Below, piece after piece: positions 46,040-57,837 of a stretch of 64,000 nucleotides of DNA. The translations under genes were made by a program, and so were the position numbers. Positions within the stretch are counted from its first letter, which is position 1. Each line of letters opens with the position of its first letter. Origin of the DNA: Xanthostigma xanthostigma (taxonomy: Eukaryota > Arthropoda > Insecta > Raphidioptera > Raphidiidae); the NCBI GenBank assembly GCA_963575645.1, contig OY754468.1:12462001-12526000 (forward strand), given 5' to 3'. The notes under the pieces were generated by a model, which worked only from the letters and a program-made list of their open reading frames with translations, ran no database searches and was not told the DNA's origin.

Positions 46040-48010
46040 TAAGTTTTAAGTTAACATAGATTTTCATTTTTAACCACACGCACGCGATTGAGATGAAACA
46101 CGACGGCGACAACAGTAGTAGAGCTTCGGCTCCACCGTATTAAAGTCTTGCCTCGCGAGGCTACGCCCCGCTCGACAGCGACAACAATGGTTGAGCCTTT
46201 GATTATTTGATTTTTGATGTGAAACATTTGTATTAGTTACAGGGCTATGTTTAGTCACAAGAATTTTGTTAGTTGATGAGGCGAAATTTAGTTACAGGAT
46301 GAAATTTACTTACAAGGCTCATTAGAAAGAGAAATGCTATACCGATATTGTTCGGACCATTTTTTGCAGCAGCCTATTTTATTTAATCACGACAGAATGG
46401 AGAAGGTAATATATGCGTTTAGGGTGAGAGATTATTTGTTTGTGTTTGTTTTTTTATTTTATTTAGAACTTTTTCTCTCACATCTGCCATAGTCTGAAAT
46501 ATACGGACGGTTCGTTTAAAATGGTACACGGTGTATATAACTTTCCAGTTTTTACTTATTTTCATTCGCGGACATTATAAATAGCCGATCTGTGATGACC
46601 TGACGGGCGCCCGTTCTGTGATGTTATGTACTTCCTTACGTCTACCGTAAGCAAATAAGTTTTTTTAATAAAAAGTGTCATAAAAATCGAGGCTAATTGC
46701 ATTCAAGTTTTCAATTTATTGTCACTTTGATTTATATCAAATAAAACTATTCTGGGGTTAAAAAAAGCCGAGAGTATAGCAAGACTCCCCATTGGTGAGG
46801 GTTGGTATGGTAGGACCTTCTCCTCTCTCCCTCACGAGAGATTTACCCTATAATTTTTAAATATTTTAAAAGAAACTCAAACATCTGTGACATATCTATA
46901 TACGACTTACAACGAAGGTTATTCCCCGATATACTTAATACTAAGGTGTCTTATAGAAAAAGGTACGTTGAATCAATTGGGCCTAAGCGCAAATTCATAA
47001 CTCGATTAGTTTAGACGCTATGACACTTTAAAATGTATAAAAAAATATGTCCGAAACTAAAAAAGATATATGTGTGTACAATATCAAACGAAACAGAGCG
47101 AATTTATTTTTCAAAAATTTTCCAATTTTGAAAGGGTCCCCTCTTCTTACTTTTTCCGTTTTTAAAAAAAAACTCAGAAATCTGTCACATATTGTCTATA
47201 TACGACTTACAACCGAGGTTATTCTTACTGAAAACATCGCGCTGAATCGATTCCGAACACTCCCACCTCTGTATCATTAGTCATTTAGAAGTTATGACGT
47301 TTTTAAGTTTTTCTCTAATAATATGAAAAAACGCTCATATCTCTGAAAATAAAAGTGATACAGGGTTGCGGATTGTAGGAATCGATTTAGCTCGACTTTT
47401 TTCTATAAGTTCGGTAAATATATAACAGGCCAAATATCGTTTAGCGTCTGAAAAAGTTGCATTTTTACAAAACGCATGAAAACACGAACAGATTTACGAT
47501 ATTTTGAAAAATACATAAATATCCCAGATATGCTTAATACTGACGTGTCTTATAGAAAAAAGTACGCTGAAGCGCAAATTCGTATCTCAATTAGCTTAGA
47601 CGCTATGACGGTTAATCCACTTCCCTTTAAATAAGATTTACTGACATTTTACCGGACCTCATCCCCATTTTAATTTCACGTAATTAACAGACGCCCCCTA
47701 AGAAGTACCTAACAATTTGAAACTTAAATAAAATACGAATCAACACGCGGTTTTAATATCTACTCAAAATAATATAATTGTATACGATGTGAAAACAGCT
47801 TTATGTCTTTGTGAAAGTAGCTTAACTTAATATATCGATGCATTTTTCATTCTGTTGCAACAACATTTGACAGTTATTGCGAAACCTCTCGCTTTTTCAA
47901 AAGTTCCGAAATTGAATACATGTATAATTTAAAACAAAAGTCAGCCAACATAATATATACACATTTTATTTAATATGATTTATTTTAGTATTGACATTTC
48001 TTTTAACTAT
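46040..48010. other. unassigned; degenerate repeat blocks
   Basis: CTATATACGACTTACAAC occurs at 46900 and 47200, and TTAATACT-AGGTGTCTTATAG at 46940 and 47530, so the stretch is a decayed tandem repeat, perhaps a LINE tail. The missing first kinase exons could lie here, but none was recognised. Confidence 0.4.
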
Positions 48011-48399
48011 ACATAATTTACTTAATAAATAAAGGAGTTCTGCGGGCTGGTAGGCCGGGTACGAAGCTGGAAATGACGTCACCGCGGACTCGCCTGCTAG
48101 CTCACAAAATGTTTTAAAATTAGAATAGGGACTATTTTCCTTGCTGGATTCTTTTCTTTACGCTTTTTTCTTACGTTTTTTTTCCAGCCCTCTCCATTCA
48201 TATCTATAACGTCCCATAAGGAACTTCGTTCCAAAAACACCGTTATAGCATATATCTCTTTTGAAAAGTGATTTTTGACCTGAACGTGTGGGTTGAAATG
48301 GTAAAATGTACCTATTTATTAAAATAAATTTACACAGGAAAATCTCGCGACAAGCTTGTTATAATTTAAAAAAAAATGTATTACTTTATTGCTTTATGA

Positions 48400-48910
48400 C
48401 TGTAGTTATTTCGTAAAATTTAGAACGATAGACAAAATTGCAATGTGTTTTGGTATGATTGGTTGAGAGAGAATGACAGTTGAAGGGTTTTTGAATGTGA
48501 TTGGCCATCGTGGGTGTGTGTGAGAAAGTATTGAATGAGTGAAGATGATTTTTTAAGATATGGACAGTAAGTAAGTAAGTGATGTTTGATATAGTTGGAT
48601 AGAGTTGGTTGAAGTAAGTTGATGGTTGAGGTTGAAGTTGAAGATTGGAGTTGGAAATGTAAGCTGAGAGTTAAGTGAAACTGTAAATATTGTAAATAAA
48701 GTTGTACAAAGTCGAGATTGTTTATTTAAATTTATTTCCATCCTGACAAGAGGAATAAATTAGGGATAAATATACATATATCAATTATTCAGAAGTGGGC
48801 TATAATTATTCTTTAACAATTATCTGAAGTGGGATTAATTGTTTCTGTATCAATTATCAGAAGTGGAGATAGAATTATTCTCTACCAAGCTATTATATCA
48901 TATAAGTTGC
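48400..48910 (+). repeat. possible LTR-retroelement fragment
   Basis: A G/T-rich stretch, AATAAAGTTGTAC near 48700, and three related blocks of AATTAT.CAGAAGTGG (48785, 48820, 48862) look like the end of an LTR followed by repeated leader sequence. No TG..CA ends could be assigned. Confidence 0.3.
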
Positions 48911-49020
48911 ATAATGTAATAAATGGTTGGATTGATTTAATTTAAAGTTTATTTTCTTCTTTTTAAAGCATTTTCCTAACTAAAAACTTGACTTGATGCA
49001 GTACAAATCTACCTATCTAT

Positions 49021-49533
49021 TAGTGATGTGCCGGATATCCGTATCCGTATCCGCGGATATCCGAGGGAGAAGAAAGATCCGTATCCGTATCCGTTAGTTT
49101 TTGGCGGACCTTTTACGGATCTTTTACCTTTTACCTTTTCAATTCATAGATGAAATTTTATATATATAGGTGATTAGGTAATAATGAAAAACTGTTAAAC
49201 TCCATTCAGATCATTTTTTATTTTTTTAAATCGTATTTGGCACCTTTATATTATATTTATCGTAGTGAGTACCATACCAATAGTATAAACTCAAAGGTAC
49301 TAAAAAACTATTTTTATAACGAGATATTGCATATCGATCTTTGGAAAGAGACAATCTGTTATGAGAGGTAGCTCTTAAAGAGATCAATAACCAAAGGTCG
49401 ATGTGCAATATTTACCGCCGCGTACTCTAAGAAAGTTAAGATCCGTATCCGTATCCGCGGATCTTGAAACCAAATATCCGTATTCAGATCCGTATCCGCG
49501 GATATACATTTTTAACGATCCGGCACATCACTA
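49021..49533. mobile_element. hAT-type MITE with ATCCGT-repeat ends
   Basis: Inverted ends TAGTGATGTGCCGGAT / GATCCGGCACATCACTA are each followed inward by short arrays of ATCCGT around GCGGAT. CTATCTAT flanks both sides (49013-49020, 49534-49541), though the right flank runs into a (CTAT)n tract, which weakens the duplication. Confidence 0.75.
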
Positions 49534-50289
49534 CTATCTATCTATCTATCTATTCTGCTCCCATAGACATTTTAGGAACCAGGCGACTATAAATACGAAT
49601 AGATCGTGTATGTCTGTTTGTATGTGTGTGTGATAATGACCACCTGTGCTGATCTGCCTAAAAAAATAGAACAGAATCTTTCATGTGAAATGAATTAAAA
49701 ATCTTATTAGCAAAGAAAATAAACATCTTTATATATTTTTATCGCCCAAGTACCGAACAACTGAGTGTTTATAATGTAGTTAGTTGTTTATTTTAACAAA
49801 AAAAAATGTTCTATAGGAGAAAAATAAGTTGTTGATATTGACCTCTAAAAATCAGTTTCATTTTTAACTTTATATATCTTTCGTTCTCGAATGGCAAACA
49901 AAGCAAAGTAAAATTCACAACCCAGTTTCCGAACTTCAAATTTGATTTTAAATATTTCAGAAACTATTCGCTTTAACCTGATACTACACTATATAAAAAA
50001 TACTCAAAATGATGTCCTCTTTCTAAATCCGCCGAAAAAAATATAGAGTAGGGGAAAGTTGGCAATTGCCACACCTCAGTATTTCAATAACTAAATGCAA
50101 GACAATCTTAAATGACGATCAGACGGCTTTGCGAACGCATCCTAACTCCCCCGCTTCAACTCTCAGTTAATTCCGACCTGCGACACGTGAGTGACATGCG
50201 CTAGAAAGATAAACAAATTTTTACTTTATTTTTTCACATTATTTTCATGGTTTCTTTAATGTCTTCAGTATAAAGTAGTGTTGATCCAA

Positions 50290-50500
50290 TAGAATGTTAC
50301 GATGAGGGAAGGTTTTGGTTGAGGATCATAAATAAGCTTTACCAATGTTACACAACGTTTCGAAAAATGTATTTTCATCTTCAGGGCCTCAACCACCATT
50401 TGACCAGCTTGAGGTCCCGAAGATGAAAAAAAAATTCGAAACGTTGGCCACTAGCGTAACATTGGTAAAGCTTATTTATGATCCTCAACCAACCTTCATT
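50290..50500. mobile_element. fold-back element with hammerhead-like core (second copy)
   Basis: GAAGGTTTTGGTTGAGGATC faces its complement ending AACCAACCTTC. On the minus strand, 50384-50357 shows CTGAAGA, stem II and GAAAC. The plus-strand arm at about 50412-50440 has CCGAAGA...GAAAC, with the first core base pair changed. Confidence 0.6.
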
Positions 50501-50510
50501 CATTGTATGG

Positions 50511-51022
50511 CTTAACCCACACGTACCACTTTCCGACCACATAAGAACCACAAAAAAGTAGTCGATGGTTGAGAGTATGGCATTAGTATGTAATGTCGTG
50601 ATAGCGCTCACACGGACAACAAATTGTGGTCGGTGTCAACAACAGACGTCGTGTGTTGGTGATATCGCCCACAAACAAACCGGCCGATGTTGGTCGACAC
50701 CGCTCACACGTGCAACTCGCCGACCACTAACCGACCACAGACTGAACAGACGTACAAATAATCGAAAGTACTTTTGCTCATTCGAAAATAATTTAAAAAT
50801 TTGTCATCGTAAAGTTGTTGAAATTGACTCTCGTTTCTATCTTCAAAAATTGGATGAACCCAATAAATTCTATCAATAAATCCATCGCTTTACTGTCTGT
50901 TCTGTGTGGTTCATTTGTGGTTTCACCAACGTCTGCGTGCCCACAAAACTGTTGATGGAAAGTGGTCGAGTTAAACCACATTAGGACCACATTTGTGGTC
51001 GGAAAGTGGTACGTTTGGTAAG
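50511..51022. mobile_element. DNA-transposon MITE (CACGTACCACTTTCCGACCAC ends)
   Basis: Inverted ends of about 35 bp surround repeated GCTCACACG and GTGGTCG motifs (for instance at 50606, 50700 and 50998). This is the style of Harbinger-type subterminal repeats. No clear transposase was found. Confidence 0.6.
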
Positions 51023-51316
51023 TCTTATTCATATAATACAGTTATTTATACCATTTGCTAAGAAAAATATTGCATAATCAATGCCCAAAACACCGTCAGG
51101 TATCTAGCAAAGTGTTTTGAGTTTATAAAACCAAATGACTGAGTTTGATAATTTGGTGCTTTGCGAATAGGGAGAGTTGAACAATACCACGAGTATGATA
51201 ATTCCGCACATCTGTATATCTCAAAAACTATACCGCAAAGTAATCGGCTTCCAATTTCTAACTCAAAAGGCGTAACAAAGAAATATTTTGTCCTCTGCGT
51301 TTGAAAAAATTTCATA

Positions 51317-51889
51317 CAGTATGTAAACACGTAAGGTGCACATAGGGAAATTAACATTGGAAAAAAATGACTGGATCAGAGTGAGCCTTGAAATCTTGTT
51401 TTTCAATTTGACAGATAATATTCTTTTGCAAAATGAATGTGTATACTACCGAAGAAAATATTTAAATGATTACAACATAATCGGACTTTTTTTATTAATG
51501 GGACATTAAATTCCCAAAAATACTTAAATATGGTGCGAGCTCAAATATCTCCGCCTATTCGTGTTGAACCTAAAGACATTGGGTCACTGATTTACCAACG
51601 CGCATAAGTCATACCAGTCAGACAATTTTTGAATGAAATGTTTCCAAACAGATGGAGTTGTTTTTTTGTTTTATTTTTGTACAAAAAAATTAAAATAATT
51701 ATTTATAAGAGCTTTTTATTATTAAAAAAGCCAAGTAAAATAAAATTAAATCAAAATAAAATAGAAATCCTCAAGATTACCACGATAATTCAATAGAAAT
51801 AACAATTAATGCAGCCATGGCTAACTCTGATCCAAGTATTTTTTCCCAATGCTAATTTCCCTATGTGCACCTTACGCGTTTACATACTG
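51317..51889. mobile_element. Tc1/mariner-like MITE, copy 2
   Basis: A 573-bp copy in the same orientation as 24119, with TA at 51315-51316 and 51890-51891. Only scattered substitutions separate the copies, so amplification was recent. The LINE poly(A) tail lies 14 bp beyond it. Confidence 0.88.
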
Positions 51890-51902
51890 TATAATGTTTT
51901 CT

Positions 51903-51937
<35 letters not shown>

Positions 51938-52146
51938 TTATAGAGAAAAAAAAATCAAATCAAAAATACAATAAACATAACAAAAGTGTGTGCTTCGACT
52001 GCGAGGCCATTAGCACATAGAAAAACAAAACAAAAAAAGAAGGTACAAATAATTAGATAATAATAATGAGTATACGGTAAGTATATGTATAGAGATGATA
52101 TTGTTATATATTATGTAGATGTATTATTTGAGGTAAGTATTGCTAT

Positions 52147-55100
52147 TTATATTTTATTTTCTAGATCTGTTAATTTTAGGAAATCGAGTATTTTGTTTAT
52201 ATTTTCATGTTTATTCAAAATTTCTTTCAGATCGGAGTTTAAAGCTGCAGTTTTCCTTTGGCGTTCGTATAGAGGGCATTCGACTAAAATGTGCTTTACT
52301 GTTATTATAAGATTACATTGATTGCATCTAGGAGGCTCTTCTTTTTTTAATAGGTATGTATGAGTTAGTTTTGTGTGGCCAGTTCTTAATCTTGTGAGTT
52401 GTATTTGTTGTTTTCTGCTTATTTGGGTATTGTATTCTTGATGTGATGGATTTTCCTTTATGTCTCTTAGTTTGTTATTTGATAAATGTAACCATTCGTT
52501 TTCCCAATTTTTTTTAATTTTGTTTTTAATGTGTGCCTTCAAATCTAAGTTAATTATTGTAGGTTCTTGTGGTATTAACCCTGACTGGATTCCTTCTTTA
52601 GCACTTTCGTCAGCTATCTCATTTCCATCAATACCAGTATGTGAGGGAATCCAAATGAAATTAATAATTATTGATAAATTTTGTAAGTCGTAGAGTATGT
52701 CCTGAATTTCTTGTACGGTTGGGTGATCTGGGTAAATACTTTTTATTGATGTAAGTGAACTCAGTGAGTCCGTGAAAATTAGCACTGTTTTGTTTCTATT
52801 ATTTACTGTCAGGAGAGATTTTAAACTTATTTTTAATGCATATAACTCAGCTGTATATATGTTGCAGATTGGATCTAGTTTTATTTTTATTATGTTTCCG
52901 TTTGTTGTAAATGCACATGCTGTGCCTTCTGTGGTTTTAGAACCATCAGTATAAATGTGTTCACTATTTGGAAACCTGTTTATTATTTCGTTAAGATGCA
53001 TTTTGATGATATGGGGGTGGGTTGTATTTTTATCTAGTTCATTTAGTTCTGTGTTTGTTTTTATCCGAGGGGTTTTCCAAGGTGCTATTTTGCTGTATCT
53101 ACTTTGTTTTATTTTCATTTTATCCTCTATTTCATGGTGTTCTATAATATTTTTTATTCTTATTGAGAAAGGTTTTTTTAGCTTTGGATTGGTTTCATAT
53201 ATTAAGGGATATTGTGGTTGTTTTACGTAGCTGTAGTTCATATGGTTTTCATTTGCTAGTATATTAGCATAGTAGTTAAGTGCTAGTAACTCTCTTCTAT
53301 GATTTGGGGGGAGTTCACCGGTTTCGCTATATAAACTAAGTAACGGTGTTGTTCGAAAAGCCCCACTTATAATTCTTAGACCGCTGTTAAAGATTGCATC
53401 TAGACTTCTCAAATTATAGCTTGTTGCAGAAGCATATGCTACGGAAGCGTATTCAACTTTTGATCGTATTATTGCTTGGAATATATGTCGTAACGTTTTT
53501 TGGTCTGATCCCCACTGATGATGTGCTATGACTTTCATTAAGTTTAAGTTTTTCTTACATTTATTTTTTAAATTTGTTATATGCGGTTTCCATGTAAGTT
53601 TATCATCTAAGATAACCCCCAGATATGTTATTTTTTTGACGTATTTTAGTTCAGCTCCATTTAGGGTAAGTATTGGTTTTTCTATATATTTGCGAGACTG
53701 TGAGAAGAGTATGCAATTTGTTTTTCCTGCAGTAAAGTTAAAACCCGTCTCTTTTGCCCAAAATTCAATTTTTGTTATTGCGTTTTGAAGTAAAGTTTTT
53801 GCTATATTTACATTTTTATTACTGGTGAAAAGAACCACATCGTCGGCATATAGAGCAGCTTTTACAGGGTATTGGATATTTGTTAGCATGTTATTTATTG
53901 CTATTAGAAATAGGGTAACGCTAAGTACAGACCCTTGTGGAATACCATTCTCTTGGACGTATTCTTTGGAAAGTTTATTGTTGAGCTTTATTTTAAATGT
54001 TCTGTTACTGAGTATATTTTGAATGAAGTATAGGATGTTACCTTTTATATTCCAAGTTGCTATTGTCTTTATTATATTATTCTTCCAACATCTATCATAA
54101 GCTTTTTCTAAGTCTAGGAATACTGCTAGTAGTTTTTCTTTTTTAGCAAAGGCATTTAAAATATTTGTTTCAATATTAACTATTTGATCTGTCGTTGAAT
54201 GTCTTTTTCTAAAGCCGCATTGCCGTTTATCTATTATTTGTCTTTTTTCTAACACCCAAATTAAACGCTGATTAATAATTTTTTCTAAGATTTTACACAT
54301 ACAGTTTGTTAATGAAATTGGCCTGTAGTTGTTGGGGTCAGTTTGTATTTTGTTTGGTTTTAACATCGGAAGAATTAGTGCTGTTTGCCATTGACTAGGA
54401 AACACATGGTTTTTCCATATATAATTGTATAGGCTTAGAATTGTGATTTTACCTTCGTATGGTAGTTGTTTAATGAAAATGTTTGGTATATTATCTGGTC
54501 CCGGGCTTTTATTTTTGCTGTTTTCGAGTGCATATTCTAGTTCATTGAAATTTATGCGGTCATTGTACTCTTGTTGCTCATTGGATGAGAGGTCAAGTTC
54601 ATCTGTTTCAAGTGTATATTTTTTTCTTATGAAGTCTTTACTATAGTATGCTGAAGATGAGTTGTTGCTGAAATTTTCCCCTAGTAGATTGATAATTTCT
54701 TCTTGTGAAGTTATAATTTCATTGTTAAATGTTAAGGATGGAATGTTGAAATTTTTTTCAACTCCTTTTATTCTTCTAATTTTGTTCCATATTTCTTTTG
54801 ATTTGGTAGTAGAGTTTATGCTTGAAACAAAATTTGCCCAGGATTCAAATTTGCTTTGGTTTATTATTCTTCGAGCTTTTGCTTTTAATTTTTTAAACAT
54901 AATAAAATTTTCCAGTGTTTTAGATTTTTTATATTTGTTTAAAGCTGTTTTACTTTTTTTCACGGCATCTGCGCATTCGTTATTCCACCACGGTACTTTT
55001 CTCTGGTATGGTGTTGGTTTTGTTCGTGGTACAGATTTATTCGCTGCTGATAATATTTTCCCACTTATTTCATCTACTATATTATTTATGTCTTTGTTTT

Positions 55101-55845
55101 CGTCAAAGGAAAAATTAGTTTTTATTATTTCTTCTCGATATTTTTCCCAATCAGCTCTTTCGATAATCCATTTTGGGGATTTTATAGTTTTTGTAGTTTG
55201 GTTTATTATTTTAATATGGATTGGGAAATGATCGCTCCCGTAAAGTTCCGGTAAAACTGACCATTCTAAGCTGGGGCTAATTTGAGGATGGGCTATTGAG
55301 AGGTCGATTGCCGAAAATTTTTTGTGCGCAAAATTCAAATGAGTAAAGCTTCCGTCATTTAAAAGGATAAGGTTATTATCATCTAATATTTTCTCTAGTT
55401 TTTTACCGCGTTTGTCTAATTTGTCACCCCACAGGGTGCTATGAGCATTAAAATCTCCAACTAAGATAAATGGAGATGGTAGTTGACTTATAATACTTTC
55501 AATTTCATCCACTTCAATAGATTGGCTATTAGGTAGATAGATATTGCAAATGGTTAGTTTATATGGTAAATAGATAGTGTTAGCTATTGCTTCTAAATTT
55601 GTGTTTAAAGGGACTGCCTGTGTATGGTAATTATTACTGACTAATATTGCTACACCACCACTGGCATGTTCTGCTTGTATTCTATCTTTCCTAAAAATAT
55701 TGTAGTCTTTAATATTGGGTGTATGTGTTTCTTTAAAGTTTGTTTCCTGTAGACAAAAGATTATTGGGTTATATTCAGAAATGATACGTATTAGATCAGT
55801 TTTCCTTTTATAAAAGCCTTTAAGATTCCATTGGATTAAAGCCAT
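52147..55845 (-). CDS. LINE ORF2, endonuclease / reverse transcriptase / RNase H
   Basis: This ORF2 makes the nick and copies the element's RNA at the target site. From the ATG at 55845 it has 1232 residues. An in-frame ATG at 55941 lies inside ORF1, and I prefer the later start because it follows the ORF1 stop and opens directly with the endonuclease (MALIQWNLKGFY). The apurinic-type endonuclease covers residues 1 to about 230 (QETNF, GDFNAHS near 127, SDHFPI). Reverse transcriptase follows (NYRPISLT, FLDLEKAYD, GIPQGSVLS, then the catalytic YADD near 666). RNase H begins near 963 (YTDGSK, ELYALK, TDSLSS, SHTGIDGNEIAD). A C-terminal zinc motif (CNQC then KHILVECP) lies near 1172. Catalytic residues are all present. 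The C-terminal architecture is typical of the I/Nimb group. Confidence 0.93.
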   Translation of the reverse strand: MALIQWNLKGFYKRKTDLIRIISEYNPIIFCLQETNFKETHTPNIKDYNIFRKDRIQAEHASGGVAILVSNNYHTQAVPLNTNLEAIANTIYLPYKLTICNIYLPNSQSIEVDEIESIISQLPSPFILVGDFNAHSTLWGDKLDKRGKKLEKILDDNNLILLNDGSFTHLNFAHKKFSAIDLSIAHPQISPSLEWSVLPELYGSDHFPIHIKIINQTTKTIKSPKWIIERADWEKYREEIIKTNFSFDENKDINNIVDEISGKILSAANKSVPRTKPTPYQRKVPWWNNECADAVKKSKTALNKYKKSKTLENFIMFKKLKAKARRIINQSKFESWANFVSSINSTTKSKEIWNKIRRIKGVEKNFNIPSLTFNNEIITSQEEIINLLGENFSNNSSSAYYSKDFIRKKYTLETDELDLSSNEQQEYNDRINFNELEYALENSKNKSPGPDNIPNIFIKQLPYEGKITILSLYNYIWKNHVFPSQWQTALILPMLKPNKIQTDPNNYRPISLTNCMCKILEKIINQRLIWVLEKRQIIDKRQCGFRKRHSTTDQIVNIETNILNAFAKKEKLLAVFLDLEKAYDRCWKNNIIKTIATWNIKGNILYFIQNILSNRTFKIKLNNKLSKEYVQENGIPQGSVLSVTLFLIAINNMLTNIQYPVKAALYADDVVLFTSNKNVNIAKTLLQNAITKIEFWAKETGFNFTAGKTNCILFSQSRKYIEKPILTLNGAELKYVKKITYLGVILDDKLTWKPHITNLKNKCKKNLNLMKVIAHHQWGSDQKTLRHIFQAIIRSKVEYASVAYASATSYNLRSLDAIFNSGLRIISGAFRTTPLLSLYSETGELPPNHRRELLALNYYANILANENHMNYSYVKQPQYPLIYETNPKLKKPFSIRIKNIIEHHEIEDKMKIKQSRYSKIAPWKTPRIKTNTELNELDKNTTHPHIIKMHLNEIINRFPNSEHIYTDGSKTTEGTACAFTTNGNIIKIKLDPICNIYTAELYALKISLKSLLTVNNRNKTVLIFTDSLSSLTSIKSIYPDHPTVQEIQDILYDLQNLSIIINFIWIPSHTGIDGNEIADESAKEGIQSGLIPQEPTIINLDLKAHIKNKIKKNWENEWLHLSNNKLRDIKENPSHQEYNTQISRKQQIQLTRLRTGHTKLTHTYLLKKEEPPRCNQCNLIITVKHILVECPLYERQRKTAALNSDLKEILNKHENINKILDFLKLTDLENKI

Positions 55846-55853
55846 TTTAATTT

Positions 55854-57353
55854 TTAATCCGAGAATTCGGAAACCGTTTCTTCCTGGGAAGATTGGTTTC
55901 CTATATCCATTAGTTGGTTGTTTATTTTGGTCATAATACATGTAAGTTTTTTTTTTAACGATCGAGTTTTTGCTGAAGTGTGAAGGTCCCTAAGCATTGC
56001 CAGTATATTTTCGGTATCTTCCGAAAAGACACTAGCAGTTTTCAAAGGATCGTCAGTTTCATTCATTTGGTTTATAAATCGTATAAATTGTTCATAGTTA
56101 AGTATGTATCGATCGGGTTTTCCCTCGATCGCTGTTTTAAGTGTTGAAAATTGATCTTCGATGTTTGTATGTGTAGGAGTTTTTTTTATATCTATTTTGG
56201 GTTTTTTAAAGATTGGTTTACATTTAATATGTTTTTGTGTTAATTTTTTAACAGTATGTGTTTTTTTCTCTGTTTTAGGTGTCAACATTTTCGACGAGGA
56301 TGATGCTATATATTTAAAAATCTCATCTTCTAATATTTCTGCACGGCTATTTGATGACGTAGATGGTCCGACATTTATAGTTTCTACAGTGTTTTTTTGT
56401 TCATTATTAGTATCTTCGTTAGGTATGGTGTGTATCAACGCGGTGTGTGTTATGTAAGAATGAGAATCTGCGTTTGACGTTTGTGATTCATTATATGTCT
56501 GTTGGCTATCGGTAATTGTAGATTCTGTATCAATACTGGAGGGAGGGGGTCGTTTTTTATTGTTTATCATTTCTTTAACAGTTGCTGCCTGTTCCTGTAT
56601 TTTTGGATTTAGACATTTAGATGATGTGTGTCCTGTTTGATTGCAATTATAACATTTTAGTTCGTCTAGATTGAGATATATTTTGAGGTCTTCGTTGTCA
56701 TGATGAAGTGTCATTGTATCCGGTATATCAGTGTTTTCATCAGGTACAACGTAAACGTATCTTCTGAAACTAATAATGTGTTCATATGTTTCATCTTGGA
56801 AACCTGCTTTAATGAAGTATATGGGTGAAACTAATTTTATTTTTAATTGGCTTAATTTTCTTTCTAATGTTTCATTGGGAATAGTTGGCGCTACGTTAGA
56901 TAATAAGAGTTTTTTTGCAGGAGTAATCATTTTGCGTATATTAATTTGCTGATTTTGAACTGTGATAGTACTATATTCTGAAATTAATTTATCGACAATT
57001 TCTGTACTAGCTAAGTAAATACATATTCGATTATTCGAGATTCTGGAGGCTGCGATAATATTTCTGGGAGTAACTATTTCGCCAATGGCTATGATATAAT
57101 CTTTAATTTTAACATTTTCTGCTGAGCTCAAAATTATAGCTTGTTTTTTAGTTGGGTAAGTAAATTCTGTTGAGTTTTTTACTGCTGAAGCAAAGGTTTT
57201 GGTATTGTTAGTTGTGGTTTCGTTTGTATTATGTATATTAGACATTGTGAGGGTATTGTTAGTGATAGTTTTTTCAATAGTTGTGTTTTTTACAGCTGTT
57301 TGCATATTAGAATTGATCTCATTATTGATAAGATTATGAGGACGAATGTCCAT
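55854..57353 (-). CDS. LINE ORF1, CCHC zinc-knuckle RNA-binding protein
   Basis: A 499-residue ORF1 protein, expected to bind the element's RNA and form the retrotransposition particle. The N-terminal 60 residues are rich in Asn and Thr. A region at about residues 60-220 resembles the RRM-like part of such proteins. One CCHC knuckle (CYNCNQTGHTSSKC) lies near residues 233-246. The C-terminal half is Ser/Thr/Lys-rich, with a basic stretch near KKTHTVKKLTQKHIKCK. ORF1 stops at 55854-55856, and the likely ORF2 start codon lies 9 bases further on, so reinitiation is plausible. The reading frame is uninterrupted, unlike nearly all other repeats here. Confidence 0.85.
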   Translation of the reverse strand: MDIRPHNLINNEINSNMQTAVKNTTIEKTITNNTLTMSNIHNTNETTTNNTKTFASAVKNSTEFTYPTKKQAIILSSAENVKIKDYIIAIGEIVTPRNIIAASRISNNRICIYLASTEIVDKLISEYSTITVQNQQINIRKMITPAKKLLLSNVAPTIPNETLERKLSQLKIKLVSPIYFIKAGFQDETYEHIISFRRYVYVVPDENTDIPDTMTLHHDNEDLKIYLNLDELKCYNCNQTGHTSSKCLNPKIQEQAATVKEMINNKKRPPPSSIDTESTITDSQQTYNESQTSNADSHSYITHTALIHTIPNEDTNNEQKNTVETINVGPSTSSNSRAEILEDEIFKYIASSSSKMLTPKTEKKTHTVKKLTQKHIKCKPIFKKPKIDIKKTPTHTNIEDQFSTLKTAIEGKPDRYILNYEQFIRFINQMNETDDPLKTASVFSEDTENILAMLRDLHTSAKTRSLKKKLTCIMTKINNQLMDIGNQSSQEETVSEFSD

Positions 57354-57837
57354 CGCATAATTAGTTGCCTATCTGCAAGGGAGATGTGTGTTGATTAAAC
57401 AATTCTTCAATGCATTATCAATCTTGGCATCGTAGAACTATTTTTGAGAAAGCATTTCCACTTGGAATTGCATGTAATTATTTTAAAAGATTGACTTTTA
57501 TGCACTGACCTTTTTAACCTCAATCATAAATAATCCAACCTATTGATGTTAAATGCCACTCAATCAGTACTGATAGTGACAGAATATTGGCTCCTGAATT
57601 GATTTTCAAAGCCAAACAATTTCATTAAACTTCGAAGCGTGTATTCTAATTTTCTAGACGCGCAAACCATTCAAGATCAAGGAAAGACGCTGCCCTAAAC
57701 ATTACTAATAAACAAAACTATAACGGAACATTTGTTTTCGTTTTCATGGACATTTGCGGATACTATGAACAAAACGGGAGAGGTTTGTTTAACTTGATTT
57801 TAAGGTACCAATAGCTAAAGTTTTTGCGGTCTATAGT

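Larger units (their letters stand above)
51905..57650 (-). mobile_element. non-LTR retrotransposon (LINE), near full-length, two intact ORFs
   Basis: The element reads on the minus strand. It has an upstream region of uncertain extent, ORF1 (57353-55854), ORF2 (55845-52147), a roughly 210-bp 3' UTR and a poly(A) tail seen as 31 T's at 51905-51935. An endonuclease, reverse transcriptase and RNase H in one ORF2 point to the I/Nimb/LOA-type branch; Jockey itself usually lacks RNase H. The 5' boundary is not fixed. TTCTAATTTT at 57644-57653 resembles TTCTAA just before the T run and could be a target duplication, but the T run makes this ambiguous. The insertion begins about 13 bp beyond a Tc1-like MITE. 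Both ORFs are free of stops, so the copy looks young. Confidence 0.88.

Noticed and set aside
54662..55231. 189-codon plus-strand ORF
   Set aside because: It is the antisense shadow of LINE ORF2.
52147..55941. ORF2 starting at 55941
   Set aside because: That ATG lies within ORF1. The ATG at 55845 follows the ORF1 stop by 9 bases and begins at the endonuclease domain.
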